This document shows, in pieces, positions 33,058-41,884 of a DNA stretch of 48,278 nt. The notes beneath the pieces are model-generated. The model worked only from the letters and a program-made list of their open reading frames with translations. It was not told the origin of the DNA and searched no databases. Both the position numbers and the translations under genes were made by a program. Position 1 is the stretch's first letter, and each line of letters starts with the position of its first letter. The stretch lies in the NCBI GenBank assembly GCA_900544175.1, contig UQUN01000020.1:1-48278 (forward strand), written 5' to 3'. The DNA comes from an uncultured Alistipes sp. GTDB taxonomy: Bacteria; Bacteroidota; Bacteroidia; Bacteroidales; UBA932.

Positions 33058-33570
33058 CTACCTGTTTATAAATTTTTCAATTTTTTCTTTAAGCATCTTC
33101 CTTCCCCGGGACAGAGTCACCCGGATATTGACCTGGCTCATTCCCGTCACAGCCTCTATCTCGGACATCTCCATCTGCTCGAGGTCCCTCAGGGCCACCA
33201 CTTCCCGCAGCTTAGGGGGCAATGTTGCCAGAGCCTTCCGCACCATGGCCGCCTCCTCCCTGCCCTCTACCGGAACATCCGCAGCCTCTGTCGCCGGACC
33301 GCCTCTAACCTCCGCCACGTCCGCCGCCCGCCGGAGAACATTGCGCCTGCCCCGCCGCAGAAAATCCGCACAGACATTCTGCATCATCCGCACGCAGTAG
33401 CCCTGGGGATTGGCACTCCGGAGAGCCCTATCGCCATCGCGGCAGAGCTTGACGTAAAGCTCCTGCACTGCATCCCGGGCGTCCTCCTCAGCCCCGAGCA
33501 TACGGAACGCCAGACGGTAGAGCAGAGGACCGAGGGGGAGGAAAACTGATTTGAACTCTTCGATGTCCAT
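33058..33570 (-). CDS. ECF-family RNA polymerase sigma factor
   Basis: The product is 170 residues. Region 2 is LLYRLAFRMLGAEEDARDAVQ ... NPQGYCVRMMQNVCADFLRR. Region 4 is LPPKLREVVALRDLEQMEMSEI with helix-turn-helix TGMSQVNIRVTLSRGRKML. The Arg/Ala-rich linker between regions 2 and 4 (about 75-110) is rather long. It lies second in the operon DUF4252-sigma-antisigma-DUF4252. An ECF-type promoter at 34134-34160 in front of the operon suggests autoregulation. Confidence 0.92.
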   Translation of the reverse strand: MDIEEFKSVFLPLGPLLYRLAFRMLGAEEDARDAVQELYVKLCRDGDRALRSANPQGYCVRMMQNVCADFLRRGRRNVLRRAADVAEVRGGPATEAADVPVEGREEAAMVRKALATLPPKLREVVALRDLEQMEMSEIEAVTGMSQVNIRVTLSRGRKMLKEKIEKFINR

Positions 33571-33584
33571 AGGCCGGGACTCAC

Positions 33585-34100
33585 CTACTGTATTGACGAG
33601 GCCATATACTCGGCCGCCTCCTGTTCTGTTATACTGCCCTCTATCTGAATGACGGCCGGATCGTCTCCAGCGGATATCACCACCATCTCCCGGATGACAT
33701 CCCCGTCCCTGCGCACCAGCACTCTGAGATCGTCACCGTCCTCATGCACCCTGGTCAGCAGTTCATAACCGTCTGTAGAACAGTCAGCGACATCCTCTGC
33801 GAACTGCGCCAGCACATTCTCGCTGCAGCCGCTCAGGTCTGCCACCCGCACCGCGCTGATATGCGAGAGGGTCTTGAGCGCCACTTCGGTCTCGTCATCG
33901 GACATTTCCGTCTCTTCCTGACCAAAGGCGACGACCAGTTTGGCGAGATTGATCCAGAACCGGCCCACGGAGACGGACTCGGCGCCGGGCTTCCCGGCAT
34001 AGCGTTCATACAGACTTTCGACATTCCGGGCCCCTGCGGGCAGTACAGCCGCCGACAGAAGCAGCAGGCTCAGGACAATGGGAGTAAAAACTCGTTTCAT
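33585..34100 (-). CDS. DUF4252 domain-containing protein (proximal)
   Basis: The product is 171 residues with a signal peptide (MKRVFTPIVLSLLLLSAAVLPAGA). It has the DUF4252 outline: SLYERYAGKPGAESVSVGRFW near the mature N-terminus, ISAVRVADLSGCS in the middle and VRRDGDVIREMVVISAGDDPAVIQIEG at the end. It is the first gene of the ECF operon, 14 nt before the sigma gene. Function unknown; it may be an envelope component controlled by or feeding back on the sigma factor. Confidence 0.82.
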   Translation of the reverse strand: MKRVFTPIVLSLLLLSAAVLPAGARNVESLYERYAGKPGAESVSVGRFWINLAKLVVAFGQEETEMSDDETEVALKTLSHISAVRVADLSGCSENVLAQFAEDVADCSTDGYELLTRVHEDGDDLRVLVRRDGDVIREMVVISAGDDPAVIQIEGSITEQEAAEYMASSIQ

Positions 34101-34133
34101 GACTTTTCTCTTTTTAAAAACTTCTGAACTTAT

Positions 34134-34160
34134 GACGCCGGAACCGGAGAAAATGTTACA
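34134..34160 (-). promoter_or_regulatory. ECF-type promoter of the sigma/DUF4252 operon
   Basis: On the minus strand TGTAAC (34160-34155), a 17-nt spacer and CGTC (34137-34134). This matches the ECF pattern known from SigW-like factors (-35 TGWAAC, -10 CGT[AC]). The primary-sigma box TAnnTTTG is absent, so self-activation by the encoded sigma factor is likely. The ATG is 33 nt downstream. Confidence 0.6.
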
Positions 34161-34166
34161 AAAATT

Positions 34167-35537
34167 TTAAGGCCGGCTGCAGTTTTTTCTCAGGATTCTC
34201 GGGAACATGATGAGGAACAGGACGGTACAGCAGACTGCAGCAGTAGCGTCGGATATGGCCTCGGCGGCAAAGACTCCTCTCACACCCATAAGACGGGGAA
34301 GGGTCAGGGCCAGCGGCACGAGGAGGATTATCTTGCGCAGCAGGGCAATGAATATCGACAGACGGGCCTGCCCGAGCGCCACGAACATGTTCTGGAATGC
34401 CCGCTGCAGTCCGAAGATGGTCATGCCGGCCAGAAAGAGAGGCATGGCCTCGGAAACGACAGTGACAAGTTTCCGGTCATCACTGAATATGGAGGCCACC
34501 ACGGATGGGAAGGATATCATCAGCAGGACCACAACGAGATTGAATGAGAACATGGTGACTACAGCCACGCGGAGACAGGAGCGCACACGGGAGGCGTCGC
34601 CCCGGCCGTAGTTGTAGCTGGCAATGGGGATGAAGCCCTGGGCAAAGCCGGAAAGCGGCACGCTGACGAGCATCATCGCGCTCTGCATGATGGCCAGGGC
34701 GCTGACGTTGATGTCCCCGTAGTGCTTGAGGGTGCCGTTCAGCACAAACCCCACTATGCTCTCCGTGCTGGCCATCACGAAAGGCGACACTCCGAGGGCG
34801 AGAGTCGCTCCTATGACCTTCCAGTCCACCCGCATGGCATTCCACTCTATGTGCAGCGAGGCCCGCCGGCGGGAGCACAGGAAGGAAAGCACCCATGCGG
34901 CACTGCAGGCCTGGGAGATGACCGTGGCTATGGCCGCCCCCTTGACACCCATGTCCAGCAGGAAGATAAACACCGGATCCAGAACGATATTCATCACCGC
35001 ACCGATGATGACCGATGTCATCGCTATACCCGGCCTGCCCTGTGTATATATAAAAGTGTTCAGACCCAATGACAGCTGTACGAACACGGTACCAAACAGA
35101 TAGACTGACAGATAATCCGAAGCATAACCTATCGTGACCTCCGATGCTCCCACAGCATAAAGTATCGGTTTCATGAAAATGTACACAGGCACGGTACACA
35201 GAATGGAAAATGCCAGCAGGAGGACCACTCCGTTGCCGAGATAGCGGCCGGCAAGGGCCCTGTCCCCGCGCCCGAGAGCGATGGAAGCCAGAGGTGCGGC
35301 CCCGCCGTTGACTATCGAGGCAAAAGCCGATATGAGGATAATCACCGATCCGGTCACACCGATTCCGGCCAGGGCATCCGTACCGATGCCGTAGATGTGC
35401 CCGATGTATATGCGGTCTACGAGATTGTAGAGCAGATTGACCAGCTGGGCCACCACTGCCGGCAGAGCCATGCGGAAAACCAGTGGAACCATGGGTGCTG
35501 TTCCCAGACGTTCTTCGTATTGTAAGTTATTTGTCAC
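34167..35537 (-). CDS. MATE family efflux transporter
   Basis: The product is 456 residues with twelve predicted TM segments in two related halves, as in MATE multidrug exporters (DinF/MepA-type). Typical stretches are LPAVVAQLVNLLYNLVDRIYIG, the loop GGAAPLASIALGRGD and, in the second half, GFAQGFIPIASYNYGRGD. Start is GTG 35537; an ATG 15 codons later would cut into the N-terminal region. It is convergent with nothing and divergent from the YitT gene (45 bp apart). Substrate unknown. Confidence 0.93.
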   Translation of the reverse strand: MTNNLQYEERLGTAPMVPLVFRMALPAVVAQLVNLLYNLVDRIYIGHIYGIGTDALAGIGVTGSVIILISAFASIVNGGAAPLASIALGRGDRALAGRYLGNGVVLLLAFSILCTVPVYIFMKPILYAVGASEVTIGYASDYLSVYLFGTVFVQLSLGLNTFIYTQGRPGIAMTSVIIGAVMNIVLDPVFIFLLDMGVKGAAIATVISQACSAAWVLSFLCSRRRASLHIEWNAMRVDWKVIGATLALGVSPFVMASTESIVGFVLNGTLKHYGDINVSALAIMQSAMMLVSVPLSGFAQGFIPIASYNYGRGDASRVRSCLRVAVVTMFSFNLVVVLLMISFPSVVASIFSDDRKLVTVVSEAMPLFLAGMTIFGLQRAFQNMFVALGQARLSIFIALLRKIILLVPLALTLPRLMGVRGVFAAEAISDATAAVCCTVLFLIMFPRILRKNCSRP

Positions 35538-35555
35538 TTCTTACTTTTAATTTAT

Positions 35556-35563
35556 TATCTTCG
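35556..35563 (+). promoter_or_regulatory. Possible yitT-family promoter, -7 variant
   Basis: TATCTTCG matches the -7 box with C in place of the third T, 19 nt before the ATG. The same TTCG variant is seen at 48015-48008 before the beta-galactosidase gene. Confidence 0.35.
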
Positions 35564-35582
35564 CGGCCTAAATAACCGAATT

Positions 35583-36443
35583 ATGTTACTGAAATACCTC
35601 AAAGAATATACCATCATGACCCTCGGTCTGGCAGTTTTTGTCTTCGGATGGGTTGCGTTCCTCAATCCCCATGAAATCACCGGAGGCGGAATTGCCGGTC
35701 TTGCATCTGTAATCCATTACGGCATCAACAGCATTCCCGTGTCCTACGCCAAATTCGCGATAGACATCCTGCTCCTCGTCGCCGGCTTCATTATTCTGGG
35801 CAAGGGCTTCGGCATCAAAACGATATACTGTGTGGCCATGAGTTTCGTATTCTTCCAGTTCATGCCAATGATACCCGGTCTGACCGACATTTCTGCCGGC
35901 ATCACAGACAACCTCATAAACGCCCTCATCGGCGGTGCCATGAGCGGTATCGGCATCGCCATCATCATCACCCAAGGCGGCAGCACCGGCGGTACCGACA
36001 TCATCGCGCTCTCCATCAACAAATACAAGAACATCTCTCCTGGCCGTATCTACCTCGCCTGCGACTCTCTTATCGTCACGTCCATCCTGCTGGTCAATGA
36101 CAAGACCCTGGCCGACGTCGTATACGGATTCGTGGAAATCATCGCCTTCTCCTACGCGGTGGACATGTTCCTTACCGGTTCGCAGCAGTCCGTCCAGACC
36201 CTTATACTTTCCGAGCACAACGACGAGATAGCCGCCCGGCTCCAGACACTGAGCATCGAGGGCAACCGTTCGGTAAAATCAGTCCAGTGGTCCACAGAGG
36301 GAGACAAGAAGATGCTCATGGTTGTCAGCCGTAAAGGATACTCCAACGATATAGTCAAGACAGCCAAACAGATAGATCCGGATGTCATCCTGATGACCGT
36401 CCCCGTCACTGCGGTATACGGCATTGAGGGCAAGAACCAGTAA
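35583..36443 (+). CDS. YitT family membrane protein
   Basis: The product is 286 residues. Five or so TM helices (about 10-185) begin with LGLAVFVFGWVAFLNPHEITGGGIAGLA and include the glycine-rich GGSTGGTDIIALSINKY. A cytoplasmic C-terminal DUF2179 domain follows (MLMVVSRKGYSNDIVKTAKQIDPDVILM). YitT proteins are thought to be transporters but their substrate is unknown. It is convergent with dnaG, 19 bp apart. Confidence 0.92.
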   Translation: MLLKYLKEYTIMTLGLAVFVFGWVAFLNPHEITGGGIAGLASVIHYGINSIPVSYAKFAIDILLLVAGFIILGKGFGIKTIYCVAMSFVFFQFMPMIPGLTDISAGITDNLINALIGGAMSGIGIAIIITQGGSTGGTDIIALSINKYKNISPGRIYLACDSLIVTSILLVNDKTLADVVYGFVEIIAFSYAVDMFLTGSQQSVQTLILSEHNDEIAARLQTLSIEGNRSVKSVQWSTEGDKKMLMVVSRKGYSNDIVKTAKQIDPDVILMTVPVTAVYGIEGKNQ

Positions 36444-36462
36444 AGGCGCATACAATCCGTAC

Positions 36463-38514
36463 TCAGATACGGTTTAGATCCTTTATCAGCACATTCCTTA
36501 TCTGCAGAAGCAGTTTCAGACGGTGCATTGTCTCCTGCATGTCTGCGGTCCCATCTCCGCCGGCAAGGGTCTGTGACAGTTGCGAGCACTTGTGCTCCAC
36601 GCATTTCAGCTTATAGACGAGCACTGCCTTAGGCACGTTCTTGCCCAGTACATTGACCTCCGGAATCTGAGCCTTTACATACTCCTTCACGGTAAGGACA
36701 TATTTGGACTCAGTTATGTCCAGCACAGCCGGCGGTACCGAAGGATCCTCACAGTTGACAAGGCCGCGCATGATCCTATCCTGCATAACCTCTCCGGACA
36801 CAGCCTCGCCGTCCTCCCCTCTCAGCCTGTCTCTGATGGAGAAATACAGGTCATACAGCTTCCGGTAAAGAGGACACTGCAGCTCCAGGTCGTCATCCTC
36901 CAGCTGGGCCGATATGTACTCGGCTACAGTTATATCCATCACAGGAGTCTCAGCCCCGTACAACTGGTAATCCTCGAAAACCATATTGTACTCCCCGTAT
37001 TTAAGAATGTAATACAGCAGTTCCCGCTCCACCGGTTCCAGTATGGATGACGGCCTGTACAGACCGTCATTATCATGCCGTCCCGATACAAGGTCCGACG
37101 ATTCTCCGGAAGTGTCCCGCCCGACAGCAGCTGACCTTGCCTCCGCCTCCTCGCGCCTGCGCTTCTCATATTCCCCCGACTCTATCCTCTTCCGCCTGAT
37201 CCTGTCAACCTGAGAGATCAGAATCTCCTCCTTGACCCCTATCCGCTGCGCACACTCCTTGATATACATATAACGCATCACATTGTCGCTTATAACAGCT
37301 ATCGTGGCCACAATGTCGTTTATAAGCCCGGCCCTGCTTATCGGATCGTTCTCCACGTTCCCGGAAAGCAGCGTATACTTGAATTCGATGAAATCTGTCT
37401 CACTGGCGTTCAGGAAATCCAGTATTTCCTGCCTTGTATGGGTTCTTGCGAAAGAATCCGGGTCATGACCGTCCGGCAGAAGCGCAACCTTCACACTCAA
37501 GCCCTCCTCCAGCAGCATGTCTATTCCACGCAAAGAAGCCTTTATACCTGCAGAATCCCCGTCATACAGGACAGTCACATTGGTGGTGAACCTTTTTATA
37601 AGCCGGATCTGCCCGACCGTAAGAGATGTTCCGGATGATGCCGTGACATTCTCGATGCCGGCCTGGTGCATGGATATGACATCCGTATAGCCCTCGACCA
37701 GATAGCATTTCCGGGCTTTTGCTATGGCCGACTTCGCGAAATATATACCGTACAGTGAATTGCTCTTGTGATATATCTCACTTTCCGGAGAATTGAGATA
37801 CTTGGCAACACTCTTGTCTTCTCTGAGAGTCCTGCCTCCGAATGCTATGACACGCCCGCTCAAGGAATGTATTGGGAATATCACCCTGTCCCTGAACTTG
37901 TCCACAAGCTTTCCCGAATGTTCGTAACACAGCCCCGTGGAAAGAAGATACTCTTTTTTATATCCGTTGCGCAACGCCGTGTCCGGAAGAGACGGTGCCG
38001 GTGACTCGCCGGCAAACGGCTGGCCGGAAGGAGACCAGCCTATACCGAACTTCCGGATGGTCTCATCTGTAAAGCCTCTCCTCTGCTTCAGATAGGACAG
38101 ACCCACGGCATGTCCTTCAGAAGTATTGAACAAAGCATCAGCATAGAATCCGGCGGCGAACTCCGAGACCGCTATCATGGACTCATGCCTCAGCCTGTCG
38201 GCCGTCTCCTCCTCCGTCTCCTCTGTCTCATTGACCTCTATGCCGTATTTGCGGGCTATATATTTGAGTGCCTCAGGATACGTCATCTGCTCGTGCTCCA
38301 TCACAAACGTGACAGCATTGCCTGCCTTGCCGCATCCGAAACACTTGAATATGCCCTTGGACGGAGAAACCGAGAACGACGGTGTCTTCTCATTATGGAA
38401 CGGACAGCATGCAATATAGTTGGCCCCGCGCCTCTTAAGCGTCACAAAATCGCTCACCACGTCCACTATTTCCGCCGCATCCAGAATCTTTTCTACTGTA
38501 GCCCTGTCAATCAT
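36463..38514 (-). CDS. dnaG: DNA primase
   Basis: Synthesises RNA primers at the replication fork. ATG 38514 (MIDRATVEKILDAAEIVD) gives 683 residues; an upstream ATG at 38580 would include the promoter box and 22 unconserved residues. The N-terminal CHC2 zinc ribbon is CCPFHNEKTPSF ... CFGCGKAGN. The Toprim core has LVEGYTDVISMHQAG and VLYDGDSAGIKA. The C-terminal DnaB-binding part is less conserved. The promoter is at 38527-38520. Confidence 0.97.
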   Translation of the reverse strand: MIDRATVEKILDAAEIVDVVSDFVTLKRRGANYIACCPFHNEKTPSFSVSPSKGIFKCFGCGKAGNAVTFVMEHEQMTYPEALKYIARKYGIEVNETEETEEETADRLRHESMIAVSEFAAGFYADALFNTSEGHAVGLSYLKQRRGFTDETIRKFGIGWSPSGQPFAGESPAPSLPDTALRNGYKKEYLLSTGLCYEHSGKLVDKFRDRVIFPIHSLSGRVIAFGGRTLREDKSVAKYLNSPESEIYHKSNSLYGIYFAKSAIAKARKCYLVEGYTDVISMHQAGIENVTASSGTSLTVGQIRLIKRFTTNVTVLYDGDSAGIKASLRGIDMLLEEGLSVKVALLPDGHDPDSFARTHTRQEILDFLNASETDFIEFKYTLLSGNVENDPISRAGLINDIVATIAVISDNVMRYMYIKECAQRIGVKEEILISQVDRIRRKRIESGEYEKRRREEAEARSAAVGRDTSGESSDLVSGRHDNDGLYRPSSILEPVERELLYYILKYGEYNMVFEDYQLYGAETPVMDITVAEYISAQLEDDDLELQCPLYRKLYDLYFSIRDRLRGEDGEAVSGEVMQDRIMRGLVNCEDPSVPPAVLDITESKYVLTVKEYVKAQIPEVNVLGKNVPKAVLVYKLKCVEHKCSQLSQTLAGGDGTADMQETMHRLKLLLQIRNVLIKDLNRI

Positions 38515-38519
38515 GGACA

Positions 38520-38527
38520 CAAAAATA
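38520..38527 (-). promoter_or_regulatory. dnaG promoter, -7 box
   Basis: The minus strand reads TATTTTTG, fitting TAnnTTTG, with only 5 nt between it and the chosen ATG. This supports the 38514 start and implies an almost leaderless mRNA. Confidence 0.55.
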
Positions 38528-38559
38528 CTGAATTTGGATACTACGTAAAATATTTTCCG

Positions 38560-38567
38560 TAATTTTG
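38560..38567 (+). promoter_or_regulatory. Promoter of the two-kinase/phosphatase operon
   Basis: TAATTTTG fits TAnnTTTG, 23 nt before the ATG at 38591. A TTTG at 38533-38536 lies 23 bp upstream, slightly longer spacing than usual. Confidence 0.5.
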
Positions 38568-38590
38568 TTTGATTTTGCATTCATTGCCTC

Positions 38591-39712
38591 ATGCCTGATT
38601 TCAACGTAAAAAACATTACTGTCCTCAAAACCAGGATACAGATCCTGGACAAGGCCACTATTGTCGTATGGGTAGGTCTCATCGTCCTGCTGTATTATGA
38701 CATAACCTGGGCGGTACTGACCCTTCTGATCATCCAGGTCATACTGTACATCATAAGACGCAGGATGAAAAAGGACCTGAACCAAAGAGAGATTCTTGCA
38801 AAGATGGTGGAAGAGAGGACTACCGACCTGCGTCAGGAACGCGACAAGGTAGTAAAAGAGTCGAAAGAGCTGTCCGAAGCCATGGATGCCCTCGCCAAGG
38901 CTCAGGACGAACTTGTCCGCAAGGAGAAGATGGCTACGGTGGGAAACCTGACCTCCGGACTGGTGGACAGGATTCTCAATCCCATAAACTACATCAACAA
39001 CTTTTCCGACCTGACCCTGTCTTCACTCAAGGAGTTGAAGGACAATATTATGGCAGTGAAAGACAGAATACCTGAGGACCGAAACGCCGACATAGACGAG
39101 TGCCTGTCCATCATGGAGACCAACCTCGACAAGATCAGCAGTCACGGGAACAATACAGTAAGAATGGTAAAGGCCATGGAGGAGCTGATAAAAAGCCGTC
39201 ATGGAAATGTGACGGAGACCGATCTCAGAAGCCTGTGCAAAGTCAACATAGAGATACTGAAGAAATCCTTCAGCAAGGAGATGGAAGAGTGCGGAATCAA
39301 TATCAGGGAATGCTTTCCCGACACACCTGTAGTGGCCGAAATCAACATTGAGGAGATAAATAAGGCCATCTACAACATACTGAGCAACAGTGTCTATGCC
39401 ATCTGCAGAAAATGCATGTCCGTGAAATATTCACCGGAGATCACCGTCAGGATAGTACCCCTGAACGGGAACCGGACAGAGATATCGGTCAGGGACAACG
39501 GCATAGGCATAGAGAATACCATCATATCCAGGATCTTCGAGCCATTCTTCACCACAAGACCGACTTCAGAGGCTGCCGGCACCGGTCTGTACCTGTGCCG
39601 TGAGATGATACTCAACCATAAAGGAGACATCAAGGTGGACAGCAGGAAAGGCGAGTACACAGAATTCAGGATAACATTACCCAACACTCAAAATACTACG
39701 GACGATGAATGA
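38591..39712 (+). CDS. Histidine-kinase-like membrane protein lacking the phospho-acceptor His
   Basis: The product is 373 residues: a TM hairpin (about 22-55), a coiled coil (about 57-115) and a HisKA-like helix. Where the next gene's product has GIAHEIQNPLN (His34), this one has GLVDRILNPIN: Asp126 replaces His and Arg127 replaces Glu. The ATPase domain looks intact: N-box YNILSNSVYAI, G1 DNGIGIEN, F-box IFEPFFTTRP, G2 AGTGLYL. It therefore probably binds ATP but cannot autophosphorylate on the usual His; an allosteric or scaffolding role toward the orthodox kinase is inferred. I recall similar 'LIDRILNPLNY' sequences in other Bacteroidales, so this is likely a conserved family, not an error. 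It overlaps the next gene by 8 nt. Confidence 0.85.
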   Translation: MPDFNVKNITVLKTRIQILDKATIVVWVGLIVLLYYDITWAVLTLLIIQVILYIIRRRMKKDLNQREILAKMVEERTTDLRQERDKVVKESKELSEAMDALAKAQDELVRKEKMATVGNLTSGLVDRILNPINYINNFSDLTLSSLKELKDNIMAVKDRIPEDRNADIDECLSIMETNLDKISSHGNNTVRMVKAMEELIKSRHGNVTETDLRSLCKVNIEILKKSFSKEMEECGINIRECFPDTPVVAEINIEEINKAIYNILSNSVYAICRKCMSVKYSPEITVRIVPLNGNRTEISVRDNGIGIENTIISRIFEPFFTTRPTSEAAGTGLYLCREMILNHKGDIKVDSRKGEYTEFRITLPNTQNTTDDE

Positions 39713-40541
39713 GGACTCATACCAGGAGCTGGCCCGCCTCAGGGAACAGATAAGCAACCAGGAAAAGATGGCTTCCCTGGGCATGCTTACTGCAGGCATA
39801 GCCCACGAGATACAGAACCCCCTCAATTTCGTAATCAACTTCAGCAGGATATCCGGCAAGCTGATGGATGATCTTGAAGACATTCTGTCCGGAGTAAAGG
39901 AACATCTGGACAGCAAAGACAGGGAGGAGATGGACGAAATCATAGATGACCTCCGGAAAAACGTGGCACGCATCGAGGAGAACGGCTGCAGGGCGTCAGA
40001 CATCATCCGGAACATTCTTCTGTATTCCAGGGGGAAGGAGAACGAATACCTCCCCACCGACCTGGGCAAACTGACGAAAGAATACGTGAACCTCTCCTAT
40101 CATGCGATGAGAGCAAGCCACAAGGATTTCAACGTGACATTCAAGGAGGACTATCAGGACATTCCGCCTGTCAATGTCATTCCGCAGGATTTCAGCCGTG
40201 CAGTCCTCAACATCATGAACAATGCCTGCTACGCGGTATTCGCGAAATCCAGAAAAACCGACGGTTGCTACCAGCCCACCATAAGCATTTCCATACATAA
40301 GGAAAACGACAATATAAAACTGGTCATAGAGGACAACGGCACCGGTATCGAGAACAACATACGGAAATACCTTTTCACTCCGTTCTTCACGACCAAGCCT
40401 GTCGGAGAAGGCACAGGACTGGGCCTGTCCATCACCAAGTCCATCGTAGAGCAAAAGCACCACGGCACCATTACGGTCGAATCGGAACCAGGTGCCTACA
40501 GCCGGTTCACAATCACCATCCCCACAAACCTTGAAAAGTAA
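39705..40541 (+). CDS. Cytosolic sensor histidine kinase
   Basis: The product is 278 residues with no TM. A short N-terminal coiled coil precedes the H-box LTAGIAHEIQNPLNFV (His34). HATPase_c follows with N-box VLNIMNNACYAV, G1 EDNGTGIEN, F-box LFTPFFTTKP and G2 GTGLGLSI. It starts inside the 3' end of the degenerate kinase gene and ends 8 nt before the receiver-phosphatase gene. With no sensor domain of its own, it probably takes its signal from the membrane-bound degenerate kinase. It resembles the HisKA/NtrB-like class. Confidence 0.92.
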   Translation: MNEDSYQELARLREQISNQEKMASLGMLTAGIAHEIQNPLNFVINFSRISGKLMDDLEDILSGVKEHLDSKDREEMDEIIDDLRKNVARIEENGCRASDIIRNILLYSRGKENEYLPTDLGKLTKEYVNLSYHAMRASHKDFNVTFKEDYQDIPPVNVIPQDFSRAVLNIMNNACYAVFAKSRKTDGCYQPTISISIHKENDNIKLVIEDNGTGIENNIRKYLFTPFFTTKPVGEGTGLGLSITKSIVEQKHHGTITVESEPGAYSRFTITIPTNLEK

Positions 40542-40549
40542 ACAACCAT

Positions 40550-41710
40550 ATGGCTCTCAAGATATTAAGCGTAGATGACGAACAGGACCTCGAGATCCTG
40601 CTGACACAATATTTCCGTCGTAAGATACGGAGAGGAGAGTACGAATTCTCCTTTGCCCACAACGGCGTGGAGGCTCTCGGCATGATGGCCGAACACCCTG
40701 ACTACGACATCATCCTGAGCGATATCAACATGCCGGAAATGGACGGCATAACACTGCTGTCCAGAATCAATGAAATGCGCAATCCGGCCATTAAATGCAT
40801 AATGGTGTCCGCATACGGCGATATGGACAACATACGCAGTGCAATGAACCAGGGCGCGTTTGACTTCACGACAAAACCCATCGATCTCGGAGATCTGGAG
40901 CGCACAATCGAAAAAGCCGCCGAGCAGATAGAGTTCGTAAAGAAAGCTCAGGCAGAACATTCCCTGCTTGCCTCCATACAGAACGACCTTCATGTGGCAC
41001 AGGAGATACAGGAGACGATACTGCCGGACAGGATTCCGGAATACTCCGACGGTCTGAACAGCCGGTTCGACCTTCACGCCTACATGAAAGCGGCCAAATA
41101 CGTAGGCGGAGACTTCTATGACTTCTTCAAGATCGATGAGTCCAGACTCGGAATAGTCATTGCCGATGTATCGGGCAAGGGAGTTCCGGCCGCAATATTC
41201 ATGGCCATAAGCAGGACGCTGCTCAGAGCCATGGCACTGTCCACGAATTCCTGTTCAGAATGTCTGAGACAGTGCAACAACATACTCAGCAAGGACAGCG
41301 TGAACAACAACATGTTCGTCACAGCGTTCTACGGCATCATGAACCTGCACACAGGCAATATCAAGTACAGTAACGCCGGACACAACCCGCCCGTAGCCAT
41401 ACGGCGCGACGGACAGACAACCCTGCTGGAACCTACCGGAGACATCGCCCTCGGTGCCGTACCCGACATCTCCTATGGAGAGAATGACACGACACTTGCC
41501 CCAGGAGACCCTCTGCTGCTCTATACCGACGGAGTAATAGACGCGATGAACTCATCCGGAGAAAGGTTAGGGATCGCCAGACTTATTGAGTTGTGCAGAG
41601 AAAGCACACCGGAGAACCTGCTTGAAAACATCGAAAAGACAATAGCCGAGTTCACAGCCGACACTCCACAGGCCGATGACATCACCATGCTGGCTGTATC
41701 ATACAAATAA
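40550..41710 (+). CDS. Response regulator with PP2C-type (SpoIIE/RsbU-like) phosphatase output
   Basis: The product is 386 residues. The receiver (1-125) has phospho-acceptor Asp58 (IILSDINMPEMDG) and switch Lys (DFTTKPID). A helical linker (about 126-170, HVAQEIQETILP) joins it to a PPM/SpoIIE domain. Metal-binding Asp motifs are VGGDFYDFF, IADVSGKGVPAA, YSNAGHNPP, LLYTDGVIDA and DDITML. RsbU-like phosphatases dephosphorylate anti-anti-sigma factors in partner-switching pathways. No anti-sigma or STAS gene lies nearby, so the target is encoded elsewhere or is a different phosphoprotein. It is the third gene of the operon. Confidence 0.93.
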   Translation: MALKILSVDDEQDLEILLTQYFRRKIRRGEYEFSFAHNGVEALGMMAEHPDYDIILSDINMPEMDGITLLSRINEMRNPAIKCIMVSAYGDMDNIRSAMNQGAFDFTTKPIDLGDLERTIEKAAEQIEFVKKAQAEHSLLASIQNDLHVAQEIQETILPDRIPEYSDGLNSRFDLHAYMKAAKYVGGDFYDFFKIDESRLGIVIADVSGKGVPAAIFMAISRTLLRAMALSTNSCSECLRQCNNILSKDSVNNNMFVTAFYGIMNLHTGNIKYSNAGHNPPVAIRRDGQTTLLEPTGDIALGAVPDISYGENDTTLAPGDPLLLYTDGVIDAMNSSGERLGIARLIELCRESTPENLLENIEKTIAEFTADTPQADDITMLAVSYK

Positions 41711-41721
41711 TGGTCAAATCC

Positions 41722-41758
41722 AAAAAAAAACCTCCTCACACTTCACAGTGCAAGGAGG
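41722..41758 (-). terminator. Terminator of tRNA-Asn
   Basis: On the minus strand a 12-bp stem (CCTCCT...AGGAGG outer part, 41758-41731, with two G-U pairs) is closed by a GTGA tetraloop and followed by nine T residues (41730-41722). Confidence 0.88.
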
Positions 41759-41792
41759 AAAAAATAACATTATGAAAACATAGTAAATCTCG

Positions 41793-41866
41793 CTCCCCTT
41801 CTAGGACTTGAACCTAGGACCCCCTGATTAACAGTCAGGTGCTCTAACCAACTGAGCTAAAGAGGA
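41793..41866 (-). tRNA. tRNA-Asn (anticodon GTT)
   Basis: 74 nt on the minus strand. Acceptor stem TCCTCTT pairs with AAGGGGA (one U-G), discriminator base G. The D arm contains AGCTCAGTTGGTTAGAGC, the anticodon arm is CCTGACTGTTAATCAGG with GTT, and the T arm has GGTTCAAGTCC. The 3' CCA is not encoded. Its promoter and terminator are both visible. Confidence 0.97.
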
Positions 41867-41884
41867 ATTTTCCTTTCGGGACTG

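Noticed and set aside
38591..39712. Missing His in the first kinase as a sequencing error
   Set aside because: Both His and Glu are replaced in frame within otherwise well-kept motifs, and I recall the same Asp-Arg pattern in other Bacteroidales, so a real substitution is likelier.
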